A DNA stretch of 5,821 nucleotides from Myxococcales bacterium (GTDB lineage: Bacteria > Myxococcota > Bradymonadia > REDH01). The position numbers and the translations under genes were made by a program. The stretch lies in contig JAGWVZ010000251.1 of assembly GCA_018970625.1 (NCBI GenBank), positions 1 to 5,821 on the forward strand, written 5' to 3'. Under the pieces are notes generated by a model. The model ran no database searches and was not told the origin of the DNA. It was given only the letters and a program-made list of their open reading frames with translations. Shown piece after piece: positions 1 to 5,821 of this stretch; position 1 is the first letter of the stretch; each line of letters starts with the position of its first letter.

Positions 1-3000
1 ACCGCCGTCTCGGCTGCCCGCCGTCTGCGAAGCCAGAGCAGCAGCTCTTCGACCGTCGCGTAAAGCACAGGTACGACCAGCAGCGTCACAAGGGTGGAAA
101 CCGTCATACCACCCACCACTACACGCGCCAGCGGCGTCTGTGTGTCGGCGTTGGAGCCCGAAGCCAGCGCGGTCGGCATCAGCGCCAGGATCGTGGTAAG
201 GGTTGTCATGAGGATGGGGCGGAGTCGCCGCCGGGCAGACTCCACGACGGCTTCCCTGACGCCCATACCCTGCTCGTTTCGCAGCATGTTTGCGTAATCC
301 ACCAGCACGATCGCGTTGTTCACGACGACACCGATGAGCACGATGATGCCCATGAACGAGTACAGGTTGAGCGTCGTGCTCGTCATCACAAGTGTCATGA
401 TGACGCCAACTCCGGCAAACGGAACGGAAGCCATGACCACCAGCGGCTGTAAAAAGCTCTCAAATTGCCCCGCCATCACCATGTAAACCAGCAACAGCGC
501 GAGCAGTACGCCGACTGCCAGCGACCCGAAAGCGCTGGACTGTTCTTCGGCTTCACCGGCAACCGCGACGATAAAGCCGTCCGGGACGTCCAGCCCGGCC
601 AGTCGGCGACGGATTTCACCATTGATGGTGCCGATGTCCCGGTCAGGAAGATTGCTTGCCGTGACCGTGACGATTCGCTCCTGATCGAGTCGCTCAATCG
701 CCAGCGGCGTTCTTCCGTCGCCCGTGCGCATCAGGTCGCGGAGCTGCACGGTACCGCCCGCTGGCAAGGGCATGGCGGATGCGAGCACCCGCTCGACGTC
801 GCGGAGGTCGTCTTCGCCAAGCCGGACGCGAATCACAAACTCGTCGCCGTTCTCGCGGAAGACGCCGGCCTGACGTCCCTGAATCAGCGTGCTGATCGTG
901 TCCGCGACTTCTGCAGTCGTTAACCCGTAGTCGGCGGCACGTTCGCGGTCCACGTACAGTTGAAGCTCCCGCCCGCCGGATAACCGGCTGGGGCGTACCT
1001 CGGTGACACCTTCGATGCTGTTCAGCAGCTGCACGACCTGCTGCGTGAGCGCTTCGGCGATGGCCAGATCAAATCCCCGGATGTCCACACGGATGCGCGC
1101 GTCACCACCGCGAATAAAGTTAAAGATCCACAGGCCGGTACCCGGGCGGGAGCGAATGCGCATTCCCGGGAACTCCCGTTGCAGGACAGGTAGCAGCGCA
1201 GCGGCCACCTGTGCCGATGAACGCGTGCGCTCGGCTACAGGCACCAGATTGACGCGCAACTGTGCGCTTTCCTCACCCTCTGTCGACCAGAAGCCGGGCG
1301 TGCCAATGGTAGACAGGATGTTCAGCACCTCGGGTGCCTCGCGCTGCACCGCCTCTTCTACGCGCATGACCGTGTCATGCGTGATCTCGATGCGTGTCCC
1401 GACCGGGTATTCAAGATTGATGCGCACCTCGCTCTCGTCGGCCTGTGGAAGTAACTCCGAGCCGATACGTGGCGTCAGAAGGAAGGAGCCGGCGAGTAGC
1501 CCCAGTGCAAGCAGGATCGTGAATGCCCGGTGTCGGAGTACAAACGCCACCACGCGAGCATAGGTGTTGTCGATGAAACGGAGCCATGCGGCGTCGCTGT
1601 TCTGAATCGCTCTGGAACTGGTGAGCAGCGTTCGTGACAGCACCGGGACCAGTGTCATGGCTACCCACAGGCTGCACAACAGAGACGCTGTTACGACCAG
1701 CGCCATCTGTTCGAAGAATACACCCGCAAATCCCGATAGAAAAAGGACCGGAGCAAAGACCGCAACGGTGGTGAGTGTCGCCGAGAACACCGCCCCCGCA
1801 ACTTCTTCACTGCCACGTACAGCCGCCGTCGCGGGGTCGTCGCCCATCTGACGCCGCCGATAGATATTTTCGAGAATCACGATGGCATTGTCGACCAGCA
1901 TGCCCAGTCCCAGGGCAAGTCCGCCAAAGCTGATCAGATTCAGCGTCAGCCCGAGCTGATACATCAGAAAGAATGTGCCGATGACGGCGATGGGAATCGA
2001 GGTGGCCACGACAAGCGTCGCGCGGATACTACGCAAAAAAACCAGCAGTACGACAATCGCGAGCGCACCACCGATGACGACACCGGTCTGCACTTCCTCA
2101 ATCGAGCGACGAATAAATACCGAGGTGTCGATGACGATATCGAGCGCCGCCCGCCCCTCGAAATCTGCATTGAAATCCAGAATTGCTGCGCGAATGGCAT
2201 CGGCTACCTCGACGGTGTTCGCATCCGGCGATTTGGTAATCGTGATCTCCACGCCCGGGTTGCCGTTGATCCGTACCATGTTGACGTAATCCTCGAAGCC
2301 GTCACGAACGGTAGCGACATCATGCAGTTGCACCGCATGCGAATCACGCCGTGCCACCAGCGCGCGTTCGATTTCTTCCAGCGTTCCAAACTCACTCATG
2401 GGTCGTACCAGCAGGTTTTCTTCGCCCGACTCCACGGGTCCTGCAGGTACGGTCACGTTTTCGCGCCGCAGCGAAGTGACGATATCGAGCGGACTTAACT
2501 GAAGGGACGCCAATGCCTCCGTGTCCAGGTCAACCCGAATTTCACGGTCGCGTGCGCCACGGACGTCGACACTCGCAACCCCCGGAATTCGTTCCAGACG
2601 CGGCTTTACCACGTCGTCTGCAAAACGCCGCAATGCGCCTTCGTCCAGCTCGGCGCGCAACGCGAGGTTCATGATCGGGAAATTGGAGAGGTCGAATTTG
2701 TAGACCACCGGTGCTTCGGCATCTTCAGGCATAAGCGAACGCGCTCGCTCAACGGCTGCCCTGACATCGTTCAGCGCAGTTTCCAGCGGAATTCCCCAGT
2801 CAAATCGCAACGCGACGCGGGCTCGCCCTTCACTGGAAAATGATTCGATTCGGTCAATCCCCTCCACGCGGGCGACGGCTTCTTCGATGCGCCTCGTGAT
2901 CAGCGTCTCCATTTCTTCCGGGCCCACGCCCGGATAGGCGACGACGACTGAAATCGAAGGAAAGTCGAGTTTGGGCAGCAGGTCGATCTTCAGACGAAAA

Positions 3001-3086
3001 AACGCCAGCACGCCGACGGCGATGATCGCCCAGAAAATCATGGTGGTCGCCACGGGGCGACGTACGGACCAGGAACTGAGTCCCAT
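1..3086 (-). CDS. RND efflux permease, HAE-type (AcrB-like), 3' end outside window
   Basis: Inner-membrane pump subunit of a tripartite exporter; it would expel amphiphilic compounds using an ion gradient. The frame stays open for 1028 codons from ATG 3086 to the window edge. That nearly equals full family length (about 1020-1050), so only a short C-terminal tail is missing. Visible in order: TM1 (about 12-30, after SVRRPVATTM); first porter region (about 40-330); TM2-TM6 (about 333-485) with TM4 motif MLVDNAIVILENIYR; TM7 (about 521-537); second porter region (about 540-850); TM8-TM12 (about 852-1010) with TM10 motif GVVVNNAIVLVDYA and TM11 motif RLRPILMT. Against AcrB, D407, R971 and T978 are kept (D399, R954, T961), but D408 and K940 are Asn (N400, N923). 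It lacks the charged TM4 signature of heavy-metal (HME) RND pumps, so a drug, lipid or solvent type substrate is likelier; the actual substrate cannot be read. The start is fixed by GGAG at 3093-3096 and an in-frame TGA upstream at 3117-3119. It is third in the operon behind channel and adaptor. Confidence 0.97.
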   Translation of the reverse strand, partial: MGLSSWSVRRPVATTMIFWAIIAVGVLAFFRLKIDLLPKLDFPSISVVVAYPGVGPEEMETLITRRIEEAVARVEGIDRIESFSSEGRARVALRFDWGIPLETALNDVRAAVERARSLMPEDAEAPVVYKFDLSNFPIMNLALRAELDEGALRRFADDVVKPRLERIPGVASVDVRGARDREIRVDLDTEALASLQLSPLDIVTSLRRENVTVPAGPVESGEENLLVRPMSEFGTLEEIERALVARRDSHAVQLHDVATVRDGFEDYVNMVRINGNPGVEITITKSPDANTVEVADAIRAAILDFNADFEGRAALDIVIDTSVFIRRSIEEVQTGVVIGGALAIVVLLVFLRSIRATLVVATSIPIAVIGTFFLMYQLGLTLNLISFGGLALGLGMLVDNAIVILENIYRRRQMGDDPATAAVRGSEEVAGAVFSATLTTVAVFAPVLFLSGFAGVFFEQMALVVTASLLCSLWVAMTLVPVLSRTLLTSSRAIQNSDAAWLRFIDNTYARVVAFVLRHRAFTILLALGLLAGSFLLTPRIGSELLPQADESEVRINLEYPVGTRIEITHDTVMRVEEAVQREAPEVLNILSTIGTPGFWSTEGEESAQLRVNLVPVAERTRSSAQVAAALLPVLQREFPGMRIRSRPGTGLWIFNFIRGGDARIRVDIRGFDLAIAEALTQQVVQLLNSIEGVTEVRPSRLSGGRELQLYVDRERAADYGLTTAEVADTISTLIQGRQAGVFRENGDEFVIRVRLGEDDLRDVERVLASAMPLPAGGTVQLRDLMRTGDGRTPLAIERLDQERIVTVTASNLPDRDIGTINGEIRRRLAGLDVPDGFIVAVAGEAEEQSSAFGSLAVGVLLALLLVYMVMAGQFESFLQPLVVMASVPFAGVGVIMTLVMTSTTLNLYSFMGIIVLIGVVVNNAIVLVDYANMLRNEQGMGVREAVVESARRRLRPILMTTLTTILALMPTALASGSNADTQTPLARVVVGGMTVSTLVTLLVVPVLYATVEELLLWLRRRRAAETA

Positions 3087-3147
3087 GCTAGACTCCAGGC
3101 CAGCTGCCTTATTGAATCAGGTCAGACGGTGTAAGGGAAACAAGAGG
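3087..3147 (-). other. 61-base spacer between adaptor and permease genes
   Basis: Non-coding gap inside the operon. It contains the permease ribosome binding site. I see no hairpin followed by a T-run and no convincing -35/-10 pair, so read-through from the adaptor gene is the simplest reading. A short imperfect dyad around CAGCTG (about 3098-3108) is too weak to call a terminator or operator. Confidence 0.6.
3093..3096 (-). promoter_or_regulatory. Shine-Dalgarno of the RND permease gene
   Basis: GGAG on the minus strand, six bases before the ATG at 3086. The spacing is good and no competing in-frame ATG or GTG lies between this site and the upstream in-frame stop at 3117-3119, so the site settles the start. 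Confidence 0.75.
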
Positions 3148-4368
3148 TCAGTTCGAGGCGCCAGCTTCAGGCACTGCAAGCACCGTGACACCAGCCACCA
3201 GCGAACGCGGTGGTCGAATGACGACGTTCTCGCCGGCATTGACACCTGTAACCGCTGCCTGAAGCGCTGACTCCAGCAACACGGTCACAGCACGTCGTTC
3301 GACGGTGTTCCCGGCGGTGACGACCCAAACGCTGTTCGCGCCTTCGGGCGGTACGCCGCTACCCTCTTCAGGGCTGGCCCCGAGCAGCGCGTTGACCGGA
3401 ATAAGCACGCTGTCAGGGCGCTCCGCCACCACAAGCTCGCCTCGGGCGAACATGCCGTGTCGCAACGCGACCTCCTGTGGCTGCACCTGAAGCCGCACTT
3501 CGACCGTCCGTGATACCCGATCCACCGTGTCGCCGATGCGGATCACCTGCGCCGGCAGGCGCTGCCCGGCAGCGGCGTCCAGATAAACCCAGGCGCGAGT
3601 GCCGGGTGCGATCTGTGCCAGACGCCGCTCCGGAATACGAGTCACCAGCTGCAGTGATGCTGGATCCACCACGGTGATGATCGGCGTTTGCGGCGTCACC
3701 ATGGCGCCCATGTCCACATGCCGCGTCACGACAATACCCGACGCCGGCGACACCAGCGCGCGCCGCTCCAGCTGCCCCGCGGCTGTGCGCAGCTGGGCAT
3801 CCAGCTCAGACACGGCCACCTCGGCGGCTGCAATATTGGCATCGAGCACCAGCAGCCGGTCCTGCAATCGCTCGAACTCGGCGCTCGAGAACGCGCCCCG
3901 TTCCACCAGAGGTCGGCGGCGTTCGACCTCCCGCATCACCTCGTCGCGGGCGGCCTCGGCGGTCGCTACCGCTTGCCGAGCGCTGTTACGCTGCGCGCTC
4001 AGCTCGGCTCGACGCAGCTCCTGCAGCTCGTCGTCGAGGACGCCGATGGTCTGCCCCGCGATCACGGTCTGCCCCTCGTCCACAGTCAGCTCCACGAGCC
4101 TGCCGCTATCGAGTGGCGCTACATCGACGACCAAATCGGCAAGGATCTCTCCGGTAAACGCTTCATAGGCCTCCAACGCGCCACTACGCGCCGCGACGGT
4201 GCGGACAGAGGTGGGCGCGGGTGTTGCCGGACCTGCCGCCGGCGCAGGCTGTGCCGCCGTTGGCTGGCACGCCGAGGTCTGCGACAACGCCAGAAAGGCA
4301 GAAAGAACCAGATGGAACACAGGGCTTCGGTTCGACCACCGCCCTGCTTTCAGGATGTTTGAAGTCAT
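3148..4368 (-). CDS. RND efflux periplasmic adaptor (membrane fusion protein, HlyD/AcrA family)
   Basis: A 406-residue adaptor that bridges the permease and the outer-membrane channel in the periplasm; length is typical of AcrA-like proteins. Residues 1-33 form a signal sequence (hydrophobic core about 17-29) ending TSA before Cys34, so it is probably a lipoprotein, although the -3 Thr makes the lipobox imperfect. A Pro/Ala-rich linker follows (35-54). Then come the first lipoyl half (about 80-112, with SGRLVELTVDEGQTV), an alpha-helical coiled-coil hairpin (about 113-200), the second lipoyl half (about 201-235, with LVSPASGIVVTR), a beta-barrel (about 238-315, ending HGMFARGELVV) and a membrane-proximal domain to about 400. 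At the hairpin tip R150, L154 and S161 match the spacing of the R-L-S motif of AcrA that touches TolC. The ATG overlaps the stop of the channel gene (ATGA), implying translational coupling, and GGGAG stands seven bases upstream. Confidence 0.96.
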   Translation of the reverse strand: MTSNILKAGRWSNRSPVFHLVLSAFLALSQTSACQPTAAQPAPAAGPATPAPTSVRTVAARSGALEAYEAFTGEILADLVVDVAPLDSGRLVELTVDEGQTVIAGQTIGVLDDELQELRRAELSAQRNSARQAVATAEAARDEVMREVERRRPLVERGAFSSAEFERLQDRLLVLDANIAAAEVAVSELDAQLRTAAGQLERRALVSPASGIVVTRHVDMGAMVTPQTPIITVVDPASLQLVTRIPERRLAQIAPGTRAWVYLDAAAGQRLPAQVIRIGDTVDRVSRTVEVRLQVQPQEVALRHGMFARGELVVAERPDSVLIPVNALLGASPEEGSGVPPEGANSVWVVTAGNTVERRAVTVLLESALQAAVTGVNAGENVVIRPPRSLVAGVTVLAVPEAGASN

Positions 4369-5681
4369 TCGGTCACTCCCGGGCTCTCGTCGTCCAAAGC
4401 CCCCGAGAAAAATAACAGGTCGAGCCGGGCGAGGTCGCGGTTGAGCTGCGCCACGTTGTGCGCGACCCGGGCTGTGAACACCGCAGCGTCAGCCTGCGTC
4501 ATCTCCAGAACGGTTACCTCGCCGGCGCCAAAACGTTCGCGGACCAGGCTTTGTGCGATCTCGGCCGCTTCGATCTGCTGTTCCGCGGTCTGAATCTGGA
4601 TTTCAGTCGACTCCAGGGTGCGCTGGGCCTGCGCTCGCTCGAAAGCGTTGCCGCGCGCCAGACGATCCGCATCGATCCCGGCGGTCTGCGCCTGCACTTC
4701 GGCCACCTCACGACGTCCACGTCGTGTCATGTCCAGAAAAACCCAGTTCAGGTTCAGCGAGATCGTCCAGAACGTGCCGTTCGGCGCGCGCAGCGAGGGG
4801 CGCTGAAGGTTGTATTGACCGACGAGGTTTAACGTCGGCACCCAGTCCTGACGCACCGAGCGAAGAAGCTGCTGCGCGGACTGTAGCGCGATGCGCTGTG
4901 CTCGCTCACTGGCCAGCGTCTCCACAGGCACCCCCGTCGCCAGAGATGGCGCATGGAGGTCGGCGTTCATCACCTCGTCCTCGGGCACACCCATGATAAA
5001 CGCGAGGGAGGCCAGGGCGTTGCGATGCTCCAGCTGGGCGCGCACGGCGTTGTTTTGCGCCTGCACCAGCTGCAGCTCGGCCTGTGCCACGTCGGCATCG
5101 ACCAGAAAGCCCGCCTCGGCGAGCGCGGAGGACTGATCCAGACTGCTCTGTGCCAGCACGACCTGCTCGTTTGCGGCGGCCAGATTCTGCTGTGCCGCCA
5201 GCGCAGCCACGTAGGCACGCCCCGCCGACACGCGAAGAGTCGACGCTTCCCACCGAGCCAGGGCCTGCGCGCTCTCGGTCGAGGTCTGCAACGCCCTGCG
5301 GGCTGTCCACTCGTCGATTCGTAGGAGGGGGACCGTCAGGTTCGCCCGGGCAGAGTAGTCCCAGAGGTTCGTAAATGCCCGATCTCCAACCTGAATCTGG
5401 GTGTCGTTCCGGGTTAGCGTACCCGCCAGTTCGCCAAACGGCAGCAGGCGGTCTCGGGCCAGGTGGGCTTCCGCTTCACGCCGAAGCACCTCTTGCCGCG
5501 CAAGTAGCGCCAGCTCGTTGTTCTGAGCCGCCGCTTCCATGGCACGCTCCATGGTCAGGACGTCTTCTGCGGCCGCTTGACCAAATGCTGGATGCGGGTC
5601 GTGCAAGCCATCGAAAATAATAGCGAATAGCGCAATCGCCGCGACGAAAGGGCTAGGGTGGGAGAATCGTAACGAGGGCAT
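4365..5681 (-). CDS. TolC-family outer-membrane efflux channel (OEP family)
   Basis: Outer-membrane exit duct of the pump. From ATG 5681 the product has 438 residues, normal for the family. Residues 1-34 look like a signal peptide: a basic start (MPSLRF), hydrophobic core 12-23 (FVAAIALFAIIF) and a likely cleavage near AFG-QA (32-36). Two outer-membrane-efflux repeats follow, about 40-230 and 250-430, each mostly long Ala/Gln/Glu-rich helices with a short beta segment. The two periplasmic tip turns are AGF (190-192, before LVDADVAQAE) and AGE (386-388, before VTVLEMTQAD), at the positions of the VGL and VGT turns in TolC. The start is uncertain: in-frame alternatives are ATG 5711, ATG 5723 and GTG 5741 (458 residues). 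I chose 5681 because it gives a compact signal peptide and has a weak ACGAG five bases upstream; none of the others has a better site. It is the first gene of the operon and overlaps the adaptor by 4 bases. Confidence 0.95.
   Translation of the reverse strand: MPSLRFSHPSPFVAAIALFAIIFDGLHDPHPAFGQAAAEDVLTMERAMEAAAQNNELALLARQEVLRREAEAHLARDRLLPFGELAGTLTRNDTQIQVGDRAFTNLWDYSARANLTVPLLRIDEWTARRALQTSTESAQALARWEASTLRVSAGRAYVAALAAQQNLAAANEQVVLAQSSLDQSSALAEAGFLVDADVAQAELQLVQAQNNAVRAQLEHRNALASLAFIMGVPEDEVMNADLHAPSLATGVPVETLASERAQRIALQSAQQLLRSVRQDWVPTLNLVGQYNLQRPSLRAPNGTFWTISLNLNWVFLDMTRRGRREVAEVQAQTAGIDADRLARGNAFERAQAQRTLESTEIQIQTAEQQIEAAEIAQSLVRERFGAGEVTVLEMTQADAAVFTARVAHNVAQLNRDLARLDLLFFSGALDDESPGVTE
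4376..4380 (-). promoter_or_regulatory. Shine-Dalgarno of the adaptor gene, inside the channel gene's 3' end
   Basis: GGGAG on the minus strand, seven bases before the adaptor ATG at 4368. It lies within the last codons of the upstream channel gene, which ends in the same ATGA. Both re-initiation and independent ribosome loading are therefore possible. Confidence 0.75.
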
Positions 5682-5741
5682 TTGAGCTCGTGCCGTTGGA
5701 TCGAGGCGCATCGGGTTCGCCATGTGATGAAGCGTCCGCAC

Positions 5742-5821
5742 AGACGATTCAAAACAGGGCTGCGCGCGAGGAAGTTCAGAGTCAATCGGTGTGTGAAGTC
5801 AGGCCGGGGCTGACGCGGGTG
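5742..5821. other. Upstream region of the operon, no gene recognised
   Basis: Eighty bases at the right edge, before the furthest possible start of the channel gene. The promoter of the operon may lie here or beyond the window. On the minus strand a TTGACT (5780-5785) resembles a -35 box, but no TATAAT-like hexamer sits 16-18 bases after it. One minus-strand frame reads to a stop at 5782-5784 and could be the tail of an upstream gene, but twelve codons are too few to judge. Confidence 0.4.
5798..5814. promoter_or_regulatory. 17-base dyad, possible operator
   Basis: Two perfect 5-base arms, GTCAG and CTGAC, separated by 7 GC-rich bases, about 117 bases upstream of the chosen channel start. 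Size and place suit an operator for a dimeric repressor such as the TetR or MarR proteins that often control RND pumps. A 5-base dyad in GC-rich DNA is also expected by chance, and no regulator gene is visible to support it. Confidence 0.2.

Noticed and set aside
465..923. 152-residue plus-strand frame opposite the permease gene
   Set aside because: It is the antisense shadow of TM8 and the preceding porter region, with His/Gln/Arg/Asp-rich composition and no domain.
1003..1563. 186-residue plus-strand frame opposite the permease gene
   Set aside because: It is antisense to the second porter region of the RND permease; composition is Arg/Ser/Thr-rich and no motif or ribosome binding site supports it.
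1..3086. Frameshift or pseudogene, because no complete reading frame of this length closes inside the window
   Set aside because: I read the frame codon by codon at several anchors (TM4, TM10, TM11, the edges); it stays open throughout and residue numbers agree. It simply runs off the window.
3087..3147. Internal terminator or second promoter before the permease gene
   Set aside because: There is no strong stem with a T-run, and the best -35/-10 pairing (TTGTTT with CAATAA) has wrong spacing.
3599..4444. Long plus-strand reading frames (189, 224 and 81 residues) opposite the adaptor gene
   Set aside because: They are antisense to a clear membrane fusion protein, have Arg/Ser/Cys-rich low-complexity content with no recognisable domain, and arise from GC-biased third codon positions.
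5555..5785. Minus-strand frame running from the right edge into the channel gene in another frame
   Set aside because: It overlaps the channel gene out of frame, would start at TTG, and shows no domain; the channel frame has a signal peptide and family motifs.
5742..5785. Sigma-70 promoter built on TTGACT
   Set aside because: The only AT-rich partner (TTTTGAAT region) sits about 27 bases away, well beyond 16-18 bases, so I did not call a promoter.

Overview
The window holds one tripartite RND efflux operon and little else. All three genes lie on the minus strand, so transcription runs from right to left. In order they are: an outer-membrane channel of the TolC/OEP family (about 4365-5681), a periplasmic membrane fusion (adaptor) protein (3148-4368), and an RND inner-membrane permease that starts at 3086 and is still open at base 1. 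Of the permease, 1028 codons are present and only the extreme C-terminus should be missing.

The channel and adaptor genes overlap by 4 bases (ATGA), and the adaptor has its own Shine-Dalgarno. The permease follows after a 61-base gap and has a clear GGAG ribosome binding site. The three products would form a pump spanning both membranes: the permease takes up substrate and spends the ion gradient, the adaptor docks permease to channel, and the channel carries substrate out. The adaptor keeps the R-L-S tip motif that contacts TolC-type channels, and the channel has both OEP repeats, each with a helical tip turn. This suggests a working, co-evolved set.

The host must have two membranes. The DNA is moderately GC-rich (roughly 60% by eye), with strong G/C preference at third codon positions that also creates long antisense shadow frames. 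I cannot name a genus or phylum with confidence. There is no RNA gene, mobile element, CRISPR array or recognisable regulator gene. The right edge (5742-5821) is non-coding as far as I can tell and carries one short dyad.

The most interesting point is in the permease membrane core. Of the charged proton-relay residues of AcrB, the first TM4 Asp is kept, but the second TM4 Asp and the TM10 Lys are both Asn. I see no wholly new system here; this is a recognisable efflux operon with a variant energy-coupling site.
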